A stretch of 64,000 nt of DNA from Caulobacter sp. GTDB taxonomy: Bacteria > Pseudomonadota > Alphaproteobacteria > Caulobacterales > Caulobacteraceae. The translations under genes and the position numbers were made by a program. The notes under the pieces are model-generated. The model saw only the letters and a program-made list of their open reading frames with translations, was not told the origin of the DNA and ran no database searches. The stretch is taken from assembly GCA_029866155.1 (NCBI GenBank), contig JARWZW010000049.1, positions 1-64,000 of the forward strand, read 5' to 3'. Positions 7,977 through 17,735 of the stretch are shown piece after piece (positions within the stretch are counted from its first letter, which is position 1; each line of letters opens with the position of its first letter).

Positions 7977-10862
7977 CTAAAGGACCAGACTCTCATAGGC
8001 CGCCCGGGTTGTAGCCCGGGCCTTCGCCAACCGGGTTTTCAAGGCTTTGAAATCCGCTGCCTGTCCGGCCCGGGCCAGCAGGGCCCTGAAGGCCCGGGGC
8101 TCGCCATCCGGATCATCCTCGTCTTCCAGCGCCACCTTCAGCAGCTGCGCCAGATCCTGCTGCAGACGCCAGGATTCAATGAGATCGCCCAGCAGCCGGA
8201 CATTGGCCAGGCCTGCACTGGCCAAGGCTGCCAGCGCATCGCCGGTATTGGCATGCAAGGGGCCGCCTTCCGCCGCATGGAGGAGTTGCAGATACTGGGC
8301 GGCGAACTCCACATCGACCAGTCCGCCTGGGCTGAGCTTGAGGTCCCAAGGCCCCTGGGGCGGTCGCTCCCGGGCGATCAGGGCGCGCATCTCGCGGACG
8401 TCTGCGACCGTTTGCGCCCGGTCCCTGGGTCGGCGCAAGGCCTGCTCTAAGGCCTCTTCGGCCGATTGACGGAAGGATTCCGAGGTCGACCAGACCACCC
8501 GTCCCCGGGTCAGGGCCAGCATTTCCCAGGTCTCGGCTTCTTTTTCGTAATAGGTCTCGAAGGCCGCCAGGCTGACAGCCACCGGTCCCTTGCTGCCCGT
8601 GGGGCGAAGCTGCATGTCCACTTCATACAGCCCCCCCTCGCTGGTCGGTGACGACAGGGCCGCGATCATCCGCTGGGTGAACCGACCGTAGAAGGTCTCG
8701 GCGCCCCAGCCGCGCCTCGTCGACATGGCTGCCGGGTCGTCGGACCGATACAGGGTCATCAGATCGAGATCGGACCGCGCCGTCATTTCACGGCCGCCGC
8801 ACTTGCCGAGGGCGATCACCGCCACCTGACCCGGAAAATCCCCGGCCTGACGGGCTGTTTCGTCCAGCGCAGCCCTAGCGAGTCCCTGGATGCAGAGATC
8901 GGCCAGATCGGCAAAGGCCGCCCCGGCATCGGCTGCGGTCGCCGTGCCGCCGATCACCTGCACACCAACCCGGAAGGCCTGTTCCCGGTGAATACGGCGG
9001 GCGGCGTTCATCGCCGCCTCGAAGTCAGGAGCCTCCGCCAGAGCGAGATCGAGAGCCTCCCCCCCGGCCCTGGCCTCGATCGGGGCGAAGAAGCTGGGGT
9101 CCAGCAGAGCGTCAAGCGCGGCCGGTCGGCGGGCCAGGGTCCGCGCCAACTGCGGGGCAAAGGCCATGACCTGGACGATCAGCTCGAACAGCCGGGGCTG
9201 GGCCAGGAATAGCGACTGAACCTGAACCCCGGAACCGAGCCGCTCGAAAAAGTCGCTGAACCTGCGAAAGGCGGCGTTGGGCGCGCCGGTGGCGTTGGCG
9301 GCATCCAGCAGGCGCGGCGCAAGACGGGTCAGGAGCTCTCGCCCCCGCTCGGTCCGTGTGGCGGCGATCCGGCCATGGTGCCAGCTGCGGATGGCGCCGG
9401 AGACAGCAGCTGGCTCGTCGAATCCCATCCGCTTGAGCGTGGCCAGGGTTTCTGCGTCATCCTCGACACCGGTGAAGATCAGACTACCAAAGCGCGAGGA
9501 AAGGGGCTCCTCACCCTTGAACAGTTCGCCATAGATGGCGTTGACCCCCTTGAGGATCTTGCCCACGGCGGCATCGAAGACCTTCAGATTGCCATGTCCC
9601 CAGAGGGCGGCGACCCGGGCCCGTTCGCGGTCGTTCTCCGGCAGCCTGTGGGTCTGGTCATCCCCGATCATCTGGGCCCGATGCTCCAGGGCGCGCAGTT
9701 GCCCATAGGCCAGGCGGAGGGTGGCCGCCGCATCGCCCGTCACATGGCCGGCGGCTTCCAGGGCTGACAGCGCGTCAAGCGTGCGCGGCAGGCGCAGGCC
9801 CGGTTGGCGTCCGCCAAGGATCAGCTGCTGGGTCTGGACGTAGAATTCCACCTCGCGGATGCCGCCGCGGCCCAGCTTCAGGTCGGCCCCGGCGGCGGTC
9901 AGCCGGTCATCGACCTTATAGGCGTGGATCTGACGCTTGATCGAATGGATGTCTGCAATGGCTGCAAAATCGAGGTTGCGACGCCAGATGAACGGCGACA
10001 ACTCGTCCATAAACTCGCAGGCCGTCTGAAAGTCGCCCGCCACGGGCCTAGCCTTGATAAAGGCCGCGCGCTCCCAGTTCTGGCCGACGCTCTCATAATA
10101 GGCAAAGGCAGCCGGCACCGAAACCGCGAGCGGGGTCGAAGAGGGATCCGGCCTCAAGCGGAGGTCGACGCGGAAGACATAACCATCCGGCGTCCTGTCC
10201 TGCAGAATCCGGGCGACGGACTGGGCAATCCGGACGGCCACCGCCTCGGCTTCAGCGCCCGGCGCAAGGGGCAGGAGATCCGGCTCGTAGAAGATCGAGA
10301 TATCGATATCACTGGAATAATTCAGCTCCAGGGCGCCGTGCTTGCCCATGGCCAGGCAAAAAAGACCCGGGACCGGGCCTCGGTTCCCGTCCGTCACCGG
10401 CAGCAGCCGTCCCCGTTGGGTCTCGACTACCGCCGCCTGGGCGAGGGCCGCCTCGAGGGCTGCGTCGGCATAGGCGGACAGGGCGCCAGTCACCTGGTCC
10501 AGGTCCCAGACGCCGCTCAAGTCCGCCAGGGCGCAAAGCAGATGCAGGTCGGCCTTGCCTTGCCTCAGTCGCCGGGCGGCAAGGACTGCATCTGGCTCCA
10601 GGGCCTGTACACGGGCTGCCGCCACGAGACCCGCCAGCCGTGTCGCCGGAGCCTCCATAAGGGTCTGCAACAGGGAGCTCGGCCTCCGACGCGCCAGGCC
10701 CGACAGATAGGGAGAAGCTCCAAACACCGGCGACAACGCCCACCAGTAGGGCTCCAGGCTGCCTGCGCCAAGGGCGCCCTCCAGGACCTCACGCGTCCTG
10801 TCCGCCTGGGCCGTGTCGACGACAGGCCCGCAGGCGGCCAGGGCGGCGCCAAGGGCGATCAT
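7977..10862 (-). CDS. glnE: Bifunctional glutamine synthetase adenylyltransferase / adenylyl-removing enzyme
   Basis: GlnE adenylylates glutamine synthetase when nitrogen is plentiful and removes the AMP when it is scarce, under PII control. The product is 961 aa with the expected duplicated nucleotidyltransferase folds. The first has the acidic motif SDIDI near residue 186 (removal domain), and the second has SDLDL near residue 697 (transfer domain). The PII-uridylyltransferase-like helical segments GRGGIREVEF and SPGGLVDVEFAAQ lie downstream of each. Its ATG overlaps the TGA of the upstream histidine kinase by four bases. That places nitrogen control in one transcript with a two-component system. 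Confidence 0.96.
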   Translation of the reverse strand: MIALGAALAACGPVVDTAQADRTREVLEGALGAGSLEPYWWALSPVFGASPYLSGLARRRPSSLLQTLMEAPATRLAGLVAAARVQALEPDAVLAARRLRQGKADLHLLCALADLSGVWDLDQVTGALSAYADAALEAALAQAAVVETQRGRLLPVTDGNRGPVPGLFCLAMGKHGALELNYSSDIDISIFYEPDLLPLAPGAEAEAVAVRIAQSVARILQDRTPDGYVFRVDLRLRPDPSSTPLAVSVPAAFAYYESVGQNWERAAFIKARPVAGDFQTACEFMDELSPFIWRRNLDFAAIADIHSIKRQIHAYKVDDRLTAAGADLKLGRGGIREVEFYVQTQQLILGGRQPGLRLPRTLDALSALEAAGHVTGDAAATLRLAYGQLRALEHRAQMIGDDQTHRLPENDRERARVAALWGHGNLKVFDAAVGKILKGVNAIYGELFKGEEPLSSRFGSLIFTGVEDDAETLATLKRMGFDEPAAVSGAIRSWHHGRIAATRTERGRELLTRLAPRLLDAANATGAPNAAFRRFSDFFERLGSGVQVQSLFLAQPRLFELIVQVMAFAPQLARTLARRPAALDALLDPSFFAPIEARAGGEALDLALAEAPDFEAAMNAARRIHREQAFRVGVQVIGGTATAADAGAAFADLADLCIQGLARAALDETARQAGDFPGQVAVIALGKCGGREMTARSDLDLMTLYRSDDPAAMSTRRGWGAETFYGRFTQRMIAALSSPTSEGGLYEVDMQLRPTGSKGPVAVSLAAFETYYEKEAETWEMLALTRGRVVWSTSESFRQSAEEALEQALRRPRDRAQTVADVREMRALIARERPPQGPWDLKLSPGGLVDVEFAAQYLQLLHAAEGGPLHANTGDALAALASAGLANVRLLGDLIESWRLQQDLAQLLKVALEDEDDPDGEPRAFRALLARAGQAADFKALKTRLAKARATTRAAYESLVL

Positions 10863-12319
10863 GCTCGCCGAGGCAGGACAAGGGCGACCCGTAGGCCGGG
10901 ACCAGATCCGTCGACCATGCCCGGCCCTTCACTCAGCTCCAGCCGGCCGCCATGGGCCTCAGCGACCGCCGCCACCAGGGACAAGCCCAGGCCCGTGCCC
11001 GGTGCGTTCCGGCTGTTTTCCAGGCGCACAAAGCGCTCGACCACCCGGGCCCGGTCCTCTTCGGGAACGCCGGGGCCGGTGTCCGTCACCGAAAACTCGA
11101 CCTCGCCGGACGACCGCCGACGAAGCCGCAGCATGACCGCCCCTCCCGGCGGCGTGTATTTCACGGCATTGTCGAGAATATTGGCCAGGGCCTGGGCGAG
11201 GATGTCCTTGGCGCCATGCACGGTCAGGCGCGGAGTCAGCTCGGCCTGGAAATCCAGCCCCTTGTCTTCGCAGACCGCCTCATAGAGTTCCGCCATGTCG
11301 CTGGCCAGCAAGCCCGGATCAAAGGGTTTGGGGTCGGCGATCGTCCCCGCCGCCTGCAGACGCGCAATGGCCAGGACCGCGTTGAAGGTATTCAGCACAT
11401 TGTCAGCGTCCTCCAGGGCCTGGACCAGGGCCTGGGTCGGATCACCCTTGCCGGCCTCGACCTGGATCAGAGCCGTCTCCAGCCGGACCCGCAGCCGGGT
11501 CAGGGGCGAGCGAAGATCATGGGCAATAGCGTCGCCGGCATGCCGCAACCCGCCCATGGAGCGCTCGAGGCGGTCCAGCATGTCATTCAGTCCCTCGGCC
11601 AGTTCGTCATACTCGTCACGAACGCCGCGCACCCGGGCTCTGGCCTGGAGGTCGCCGCCCCTTACCGCTGCGATGGCTTCAGCCAGACCCTGCATATGTC
11701 CGGCGACATTCCGGCTCACCAGGGCGCCGCCTGACAGACCCAGGATGATGATCAAGGCGCCCGCGCCCCAGAGGGCCCTTGCGATACCCACGACAAAGGC
11801 CTCGCTTTCCCCGACATCGGCTCCAACGAACAGGATTTCACCGCCCGGAAGGCGCTTCTGCAGTCCCCTGGCCGGCCTGCGGGTCTCTGCGCCGTCGGCG
11901 TCGGTATCGGTCAGTATGAAACTGTCCCAGTTTTCCCCTTCGCCGGTCCGGTCCATGGGAGACAGTGGAATGGTCCCGCTGACCTTCTTTCCGGCCGCGT
12001 CCATCAGCAGATAGAGAAAGGGCTTCTCGCCCGCAGCTCTCTCGATGATGGCGGTGTTGAGGGCGCCCGCACCGCCCTGCCGGTAGGCCGCCTCCAGGGA
12101 GTTCATCTCCCGGACGATCTCGTTGTCCGCACGGCGACTGACCTCGCCGGCCGTCGCCACATAGATATAGCCGAGAAACGCGGCGGCGGCGGCGGCGAAC
12201 AGCGCGAGAAACAGCAGGGTCAGACGAAAGGTCGTGGTCCGGACAAGACGGGGAAGCCGCAGCCCGGTCCTTGCCACGGAGGCGGCCGATTCGCCGGTCG
12301 CGCTCTGAGGGCCGGGCAT
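10859..12319 (-). CDS. Membrane sensor histidine kinase (HAMP, HisKA, HATPase_c)
   Basis: A 486-aa sensor kinase. Two transmembrane segments (about residues 30-50 and 180-200) flank a periplasmic sensor region. A HAMP linker and a dimerisation helix with the phospho-acceptor histidine in AHDLRSPLTRLR (near residue 268) follow. The ATP-binding domain has the N box NILDNAVKYTP and G boxes DTGPGVPEED and GTGLGLSLV. It lies three bases after the OmpR-type regulator gene and overlaps glnE by four bases. The signal is unknown; the adjacent HtrA protease makes envelope stress a reasonable guess. Confidence 0.92.
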   Translation of the reverse strand: MPGPQSATGESAASVARTGLRLPRLVRTTTFRLTLLFLALFAAAAAAFLGYIYVATAGEVSRRADNEIVREMNSLEAAYRQGGAGALNTAIIERAAGEKPFLYLLMDAAGKKVSGTIPLSPMDRTGEGENWDSFILTDTDADGAETRRPARGLQKRLPGGEILFVGADVGESEAFVVGIARALWGAGALIIILGLSGGALVSRNVAGHMQGLAEAIAAVRGGDLQARARVRGVRDEYDELAEGLNDMLDRLERSMGGLRHAGDAIAHDLRSPLTRLRVRLETALIQVEAGKGDPTQALVQALEDADNVLNTFNAVLAIARLQAAGTIADPKPFDPGLLASDMAELYEAVCEDKGLDFQAELTPRLTVHGAKDILAQALANILDNAVKYTPPGGAVMLRLRRRSSGEVEFSVTDTGPGVPEEDRARVVERFVRLENSRNAPGTGLGLSLVAAVAEAHGGRLELSEGPGMVDGSGPGLRVALVLPRRA

Positions 12320-12322
12320 GGC

Positions 12323-12994
12323 CTAGGGATCCAGCCGGTAGCCCGCACCCCGGACCGTCTGCAGCATGGCCCGGTCAAACCCTTTGTCGATCTTGGATCG
12401 CAGCCGCGAGATATGGACGTCGATGACATTGGTCTGGGGATCGAAGTGATATTCCCAGACCTTCTCGAGCAGCATGGTGCGGGTGACCGACTGACCCGCA
12501 TGACGCATCAGGAACTCCAGCAACTGGAATTCCCGGGGCTGGAGGTCCACCTCTTTACCCGCCCGGCTGACCTCGCGGGTCAGGAGGTTCATCTCCAGGT
12601 CGCCGACCTTGAGCGTCGTGGAGACCGCGCCGGTTTCGCGGCGCCGGGTCAGGGCTTCCACGCGGGCGATCAGTTCAGCGAAGGCATAGGGCTTGACCAG
12701 ATAGTCGTCCGCGCCGGCCTTCAGACCCACCACGCGGTCGTCGATCTCGCCCATGGCCGAGAGGAAAAGGACGGGAGTTGCATCGCCTTCCCGGCGAAGG
12801 GTCTCGACAACGCTGACGCCATCCCGCTTGGGCATCATCCGGTCAACGATCAGCACGTCAAAGCCGCCTTGGCGCGCGGCCTCCAGCCCCAGTTCGCCAT
12901 CGGCCGCATGGGCGCATTCGAACCCGGCCTCGGCCAGGCCCTGCTGCATGGCCTCGGCAGCCTGGAGATCGTCTTCAATGATCAGGATACGCAT
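12323..12994 (-). CDS. OmpR/PhoB-family response regulator
   Basis: A 223-aa regulator. The receiver domain has the acidic pocket EDD at residues 7-9, the phospho-acceptor Asp in LIVDRMMP (D51) and the conserved Lys in YLVKPYAF. It is followed by a winged-helix DNA-binding domain ending RTVRGAGYRLDP. The start MRILIIEDD was chosen over an upstream in-frame ATG because the receiver fold begins there and a G-rich ribosome site (gggggga) lies just upstream. It is the first gene of the regulator-kinase-glnE run. Confidence 0.93.
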   Translation of the reverse strand: MRILIIEDDLQAAEAMQQGLAEAGFECAHAADGELGLEAARQGGFDVLIVDRMMPKRDGVSVVETLRREGDATPVLFLSAMGEIDDRVVGLKAGADDYLVKPYAFAELIARVEALTRRRETGAVSTTLKVGDLEMNLLTREVSRAGKEVDLQPREFQLLEFLMRHAGQSVTRTMLLEKVWEYHFDPQTNVIDVHISRLRSKIDKGFDRAMLQTVRGAGYRLDP

Positions 12995-13088
12995 CTCTGT
13001 CCCCCCCATCCGGACTGCTCCGGCGCGCCCGTAAGTCCGCCCTGTTCCCATCGAATCAGCCGGAACAAAACGGACCCCGTCGAGATAC

Positions 13089-13101
13089 TAGAGCATGTTC
13101 C
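13089..13101. repeat. Partial copy of the TAGAGCATGTTCC palindromic repeat arm
   Basis: The 13 bases are identical to the left arm of the inverted repeat at 41433-41479. Here, between htrA and the regulator gene, no matching right arm is visible. It may be a decayed copy of a dispersed intergenic repeat. Confidence 0.45.
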
Positions 13102-13138
13102 AACCCGATATGGGGCCAGATCCTGCCCTTTTGTGTCC

Positions 13139-14671
13139 CTAGCCGGCGACCTTGACCGGAATGAACTGGGTCGAACCGCCGACTGCAAAGCCCAGAAGGA
13201 CCGTCGGACGCCCCGCCTTTTTCGCAGCTTCCACGGCCGAGGCCACATCGACGGCGTTGCCAACCTTGCGGGTGTTGACGCTGACGATCACGGCGCCCCG
13301 GCGCACGCCCTGTTCGGCGGCGTCGGAGTCGGCCCGGACATTTTCCACCAGCACCCCGCCCTCGACATTGAGCCGGCCCTTGGTCACGGCGTCCACCGGG
13401 CCCAGGGCCATGCCCAGGACCACAGGACGCTGGACCGGGACCACCGGTGGGCTTCCGGATGGACCGGCAGCCGACGGATCACGCTGGGCCGAGGCCAGGT
13501 CCCGTTCCGACGGCCGGGTGCCGGTCTTGACCTCGATGGTCTTGCGGCGGCCATCCCGCAGGATGTCCATTTTCAGGCTGGCGCCCGGACGGGTCTTGGC
13601 CACTTCCCGGGTCAGGGCCGTGGAGGAGGTGATCGGGTTGCCATTGACGGCCGTGACGACGTCATCCCGCATCAGACCGGAGCTGGCGGCCGGGCCGCCC
13701 GGCGACAGATCGGCGACGATCGCCGCCTTGATCGGGCCCAGGCCCAGGGCCTCGCCCATGTCCGGGGTGAAGTTCTGGATGGTCGCGCCGATATAGCCCC
13801 GGGTGACCTTGCCGCCTGCGATCAGATCCTTGGCGACGCTTTCGGCCAGTTCTGCGGGAATGGCGAAGCCGATGCCGACGGATCCGCCCGTCGGCGAGAA
13901 GATCGCCGAATTGACCCCGATGACCCGGCCGTAGATGTCGAAGGTCGGGCCTCCGCTATTGCCCCGGTTGATCGGCGCATCGACCTGGATGTAGTCGACG
14001 AAGGGACCGTCATTGATGTCGCGCCCCAGGGCGGAAACAATGCCGGCTGTCGCCGTTCCGCCCAGTCCGAAGGGGTTGCCGACCGTGATCACCCAGTCGC
14101 CGACCCGCGGCTTGGCGGTGTTTTCGAAACTCACGAAAATGAAGTTGGAGCCGGCGACCTTCAGCACGGCGAGGTCGGTGCCCTCGTCACGGCCGACCAG
14201 GGTGGCCGATAATTCGCGGCCGTCCTTGAGGGTGACGGTGATTTCGTCGGCGCCTTCAACCACGTGGTTGTTGGTGACCATGTAACCATCCGAAGAGATA
14301 AAGAATCCCGATCCGGAGGACTGCTGGCGGGGGGCGCCGCCACCCTGCTCCTCGCCCTCTCCGCCGTCCTGGTCCGGCGCAGGGCTGAGCCCGAAGGGCA
14401 GCCCGGGAATCCGGCGCAGGGCCTTGGCGTCAACCTTGGACTTCACGTCGATGGAGACGACGGCGGGAGAGACCTTTTCAAAGATATCGGCGAAAGACAT
14501 CGGAGCGCCGGGAGGCGGTGCGAAGTTTACGGGCGTGGCGCGCACGGGCGCCGCCACGGCCGGCGCCGCATCGGCTGGAGCGATCCTCATTCCGACGCCC
14601 GCCATGGCAGCGGCGGCGACACCTACGCCAGCGATGGCGCCGACGACAAATCCAGACTTTCTCGATGCCAT
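13139..14671 (-). CDS. HtrA/Deg-family periplasmic serine endoprotease with two PDZ domains
   Basis: A 510-aa Do-type protease for quality control of envelope proteins. It has a hydrophobic N-terminal signal segment (about residues 7-30) and a trypsin-like domain with His in TNNHVVEGA (about 135), Asp in GTDLAVLK (about 167) and Ser in NRGNSGGPTF (about 239). Two PDZ domains follow. An insert (about residues 85-110) is rich in Asp, Gly and Gln. The start MASRKSGF was chosen because the signal sequence begins there and AGGAAA lies upstream; a longer frame exists. It precedes the two-component genes on the same strand, like the mucD/cpx arrangements elsewhere. Confidence 0.93.
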   Translation of the reverse strand: MASRKSGFVVGAIAGVGVAAAAMAGVGMRIAPADAAPAVAAPVRATPVNFAPPPGAPMSFADIFEKVSPAVVSIDVKSKVDAKALRRIPGLPFGLSPAPDQDGGEGEEQGGGAPRQQSSGSGFFISSDGYMVTNNHVVEGADEITVTLKDGRELSATLVGRDEGTDLAVLKVAGSNFIFVSFENTAKPRVGDWVITVGNPFGLGGTATAGIVSALGRDINDGPFVDYIQVDAPINRGNSGGPTFDIYGRVIGVNSAIFSPTGGSVGIGFAIPAELAESVAKDLIAGGKVTRGYIGATIQNFTPDMGEALGLGPIKAAIVADLSPGGPAASSGLMRDDVVTAVNGNPITSSTALTREVAKTRPGASLKMDILRDGRRKTIEVKTGTRPSERDLASAQRDPSAAGPSGSPPVVPVQRPVVLGMALGPVDAVTKGRLNVEGGVLVENVRADSDAAEQGVRRGAVIVSVNTRKVGNAVDVASAVEAAKKAGRPTVLLGFAVGGSTQFIPVKVAG

Positions 14672-14812
14672 TTTCAATTGTTTCCTGTGTTCCGTGACCG
14701 CGGAACGTTGTCCCAATATCTTAGAAGCGTAGCGACGATCCGCAACGACGCTCAAGTTATCTTTGCGTCACGGGTCGTGAGTTTGTTGCGGCAAGATCGC
14801 GGCGGCTTGGTG

Positions 14813-15259
14813 TCAATCGGGACGGATCTGGCTTAATTGCGCCAATCGAGCCTCTTCCTCTGGGCTGAGCGCCTCCGCAGGCCGGGCCTGGCGGGTCCGG
14901 GCGAAGAGCAATCCCAGCCCGAGGAGAATGACCGCTAAGGGAGCCAGCCAGAGTATCAGATTGGCCGCTGAAAAAGTCGGCTTGAGCAGGACAAATTCGC
15001 CGTAGCGGTCCACCAGAAAGCTGCGGACCTGGGCGTCGCTCATGCCGCCGGCGATCTTTTCGCGGACAACCTTGCGCAGATCGGCTGCCAGTTCGGCGTC
15101 GGAGTCGTCAATCGACTCGTTCTGGCAGACCAGGCAGCGAACCTCCTGGAACAGGGCCCTTGCCCGGGCCTCGCTGGCCGGGTCCGGCAGCCTGTCGGCA
15201 GGGTCGGAGGCCGCCGCTATGCAGAACAGGGCGCAGACCAGCAGGGCCATCCGCATCAT
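14813..15259 (-). CDS. ccmH: Cytochrome c maturation protein CcmH/CycL
   Basis: The thiol-reducing component that presents apocytochrome c haem-binding cysteines to the CcmF/H ligase. The 148-aa product has a signal peptide, the redox motif RCLVCQN (Cys 42 and 45) and one C-terminal transmembrane anchor (about residues 104-124). This is the short, single-domain CcmH form. Its ATG overlaps the ccmF stop by four bases, and it is the last gene of the cycHJKL-type operon. Confidence 0.95.
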   Translation of the reverse strand: MMRMALLVCALFCIAAASDPADRLPDPASEARARALFQEVRCLVCQNESIDDSDAELAADLRKVVREKIAGGMSDAQVRSFLVDRYGEFVLLKPTFSAANLILWLAPLAVILLGLGLLFARTRQARPAEALSPEEEARLAQLSQIRPD

Positions 15260-17235
15260 GTCGCTGCCGCCTTCGCACTCGCCTTACGCCCCACTCCGAA
15301 CCGCATGCGGCGATCGGACAGGGAAACTCCCCCGCCCAAGGCCATCAGCATCGGCCCCAGGAAAATCAGCTGAACCCAGGGGTTGAAATAGGCCCGCACC
15401 AGCCAGCCTGGCCGGCCGTCGGCCATGGCCCGCCGCTCTCCGAGGGTGATGTAGACCTGATCGAGACCCCGGGCGCAGATGGCGACCTCCTGTGTTGTCT
15501 GGCCGCCGGCTGGGTAGAAACGCCTTTGCGGACGGGCTTCACAGACAGGCCGGTTGGCCTTCAGCACGGTGATCACGCCCTCCTCCGCCAGGAAGTTGGG
15601 GCCATCGACCACCGAGGAACTTTTGAGCTCAAGTTCATACTTGCCGAGTGCGACCCGGCTGTTCGGCGCCATGACCTCGGCCAGCTCGATCTTCCAGGCG
15701 GTTTCGAAACAGGCGCCCAGAACAAACAGGCCCAGACCGCAATGGGCCAGGCTCGAACCCCAGGCGCCGCGCGGCAGACCGGTCAGGCGTCTGCGGACCT
15801 CTGGCCAGGGTGCGCGGAACAGCCTGACCCTCTCGACAATCTCGGCGGCGGCTCCGAACACCAGCCAGAACCCGACCGCCAGACCGGCGCTCGCCAGGGC
15901 CTTGCGGGGGCTTGCCAGCGCCAGGGCCAGGAGGCCGGCCCCGACCGCGAGCAGGGCGGCGACCCAAAGCCTTTGGGCGGCGCCGATGGCGTCGCCGCGC
16001 TTCCAGGCCAGCATCGGTCCGAATGGCAGGACAGCCATGCCAAGCAGCATGACCGGCGTGAAGGTCAAGTTGAAGAAAGGCGGGCCCACCGACACGGTGT
16101 TGCCATCCACCGCCTCGCGGATCAGCGGATAGAGGGTGCCCAGCAGAACGGTCATCGTCGCCGCGGTGAGCACGATGTTGTTCAGGACAATTGCGCTCTC
16201 CCGGCTGACAGGGGCGAAGAGGCCGCCGGGCGCCAGGGACGGCGCGCGCCAGGCGAACAGGGCGAAGGCAGCACCGGCTGTCACCCCGAGGATCGCCAGC
16301 AGCAACATTCCCCGGGTCGGGTCCACGGCAAAGGCATGGACGCTGGTCAGCACGCCGGACCTCACAAGGAAGGCGCCCAGCATCGAGAAGGTGAAGGCGC
16401 TAAGGGCCAGGAACAGGGTCCAGCCCGGCAGGGCGCCTCGCTTCTCGGTCACCACCGCCGAATGCAACAGGGCCGCCCCGATGAGCCAGGGCATGAAGGA
16501 GGCGTTTTCGACCGGGTCCCAGAACCACCACCCGCCCCAGCCCAGTTCGTAATAGGCCCAGAAGCTTCCAAGGGTGATCCCGACCGTCAGCAGGCTCCAG
16601 GCCGCCAGGGTCCACGGACGCACCCAACGCGCCCAGGCAGCATCGACACGGCCGCCGATCAGGGCCGCAACAGCCAGGCTGAAGACCACTGAAAATCCGA
16701 CATATCCGAGGTAGAGCAGGGGCGGATGGAAGGCCAGTGCAGGATCCTGCAGCAGCGGATTGAGCGACCGGCCCTCCAGCGGGACCTCTGACAACCGCAC
16801 CATCGGATTGGACGCAAAGACCGTATAGGCCAGGAAAAGAACGCCCAGACAGCCCTGGACCGCAATGGTCCGGGCTCTCAGATCCGCCGGCAGATCCCGC
16901 CCAAACCAGCCCACGGCGGCGCCAAAGCCGGTCAGCGCCAGGCACCAGAGCACCATAGAGCCTTCATGGCTGCCCCAGGCCCCGGCAACCCGGTAGAGCA
17001 ACGGCTTGGCAGAATGGGAATTGGCCACAACATTGGCCACCGAAAAATCACTTGTGACGAAGGCGTAGATCAGGGCGCCGAAGACGATGCAGAGCGCGAG
17101 GAAAACAGCGGTCGCCGCCCCTTCTCCCGCTCCCGCCAGCAGGGGGCGGTCTGAGCCGGCGACAGACAGCAGGATCTGGGCCAGTGAAAGGACAAGGGCC
17201 AGGACAAGGCAGAGCGAGCCTATCTCGACGATCAT
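15256..17235 (-). CDS. ccmF: Haem lyase CcmF/CycK
   Basis: The large membrane component that attaches haem to apocytochrome c. The 659-aa polytopic protein carries the tryptophan-rich WWD haem-binding motif GWGGWWFWDPVENASF near residue 235, with conserved histidines in flanking loops. The start MIVEIGSL was chosen because its ATG overlaps the ccmE stop as ATGA; the longer frame lies in ccmE. It overlaps ccmH by four bases. No ccmG (dsbE) gene lies between ccmF and ccmH, as in rhizobial cycHJKL operons. Confidence 0.96.
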   Translation of the reverse strand: MIVEIGSLCLVLALVLSLAQILLSVAGSDRPLLAGAGEGAATAVFLALCIVFGALIYAFVTSDFSVANVVANSHSAKPLLYRVAGAWGSHEGSMVLWCLALTGFGAAVGWFGRDLPADLRARTIAVQGCLGVLFLAYTVFASNPMVRLSEVPLEGRSLNPLLQDPALAFHPPLLYLGYVGFSVVFSLAVAALIGGRVDAAWARWVRPWTLAAWSLLTVGITLGSFWAYYELGWGGWWFWDPVENASFMPWLIGAALLHSAVVTEKRGALPGWTLFLALSAFTFSMLGAFLVRSGVLTSVHAFAVDPTRGMLLLAILGVTAGAAFALFAWRAPSLAPGGLFAPVSRESAIVLNNIVLTAATMTVLLGTLYPLIREAVDGNTVSVGPPFFNLTFTPVMLLGMAVLPFGPMLAWKRGDAIGAAQRLWVAALLAVGAGLLALALASPRKALASAGLAVGFWLVFGAAAEIVERVRLFRAPWPEVRRRLTGLPRGAWGSSLAHCGLGLFVLGACFETAWKIELAEVMAPNSRVALGKYELELKSSSVVDGPNFLAEEGVITVLKANRPVCEARPQRRFYPAGGQTTQEVAICARGLDQVYITLGERRAMADGRPGWLVRAYFNPWVQLIFLGPMLMALGGGVSLSDRRMRFGVGRKASAKAAAT

Positions 17236-17735
17236 ATGCCGGTGACCTTGCCGGGCTTCGGCGGCGAATAGGCCGGCCTGGGCCCTTCGCCGCGCCATTC
17301 CCCCTGTTCCTTCAGGGCCTTGGCCACTTCGCGCGGCATATATTTTTCGTCGTGCTTGGCCAGCACCCGCTTGGCGACGAAGACGCCGTCCGGCCGCAGG
17401 GACCCCTCGGCAACAACGCCCTGCCCCTCGCGGAACAGACTGGTGACTTCTCCGGAATAGACCACCGTCATGGCAGCCTTGCGGTCAGCCACGCGAAACT
17501 GCATGGCCCCGTCAGGCAACCGGTTGAGACTGCCTACCTCGACCAGCCCGCCCAGCTGGAAGGCCCGGCCGGCCGTCACCCCGGCCTCCTTCGCCTGGGC
17601 AGGCGTGTAGAAGAACGAGATATTGTCGCGCAGGCCGAACAGGGTCAGCCCGGCCGCGAGGGCCAGGACGGGCGCCACAGCCAGCAGGATGGTAAGCCGG
17701 CGACGGGCTGTGCGGGATTTTGGCCAGATACTCAT
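17232..17735 (-). CDS. ccmE: Haem chaperone CcmE/CycJ
   Basis: Carries haem covalently in the periplasm and hands it to CcmF. The 167-aa product has an N-terminal signal anchor (about residues 15-35) and an OB-fold domain. The haem-attaching histidine is in VLAKHDEKYMP, near residue 128, followed by the usual tyrosine. The C-terminus is proline-rich. The start was chosen because the ATG overlaps the ccmI stop by four bases, which excludes a 46-residue upstream extension. Confidence 0.95.
   Translation of the reverse strand: MSIWPKSRTARRRLTILLAVAPVLALAAGLTLFGLRDNISFFYTPAQAKEAGVTAGRAFQLGGLVEVGSLNRLPDGAMQFRVADRKAAMTVVYSGEVTSLFREGQGVVAEGSLRPDGVFVAKRVLAKHDEKYMPREVAKALKEQGEWRGEGPRPAYSPPKPGKVTGI

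Noticed and set aside
9804-14212. Large plus-strand frames of 493 and 599 codons
   Set aside because: They are shadows of glnE, the histidine kinase, the regulator and htrA, with low-complexity Gly/Arg/Gln composition and no domains.
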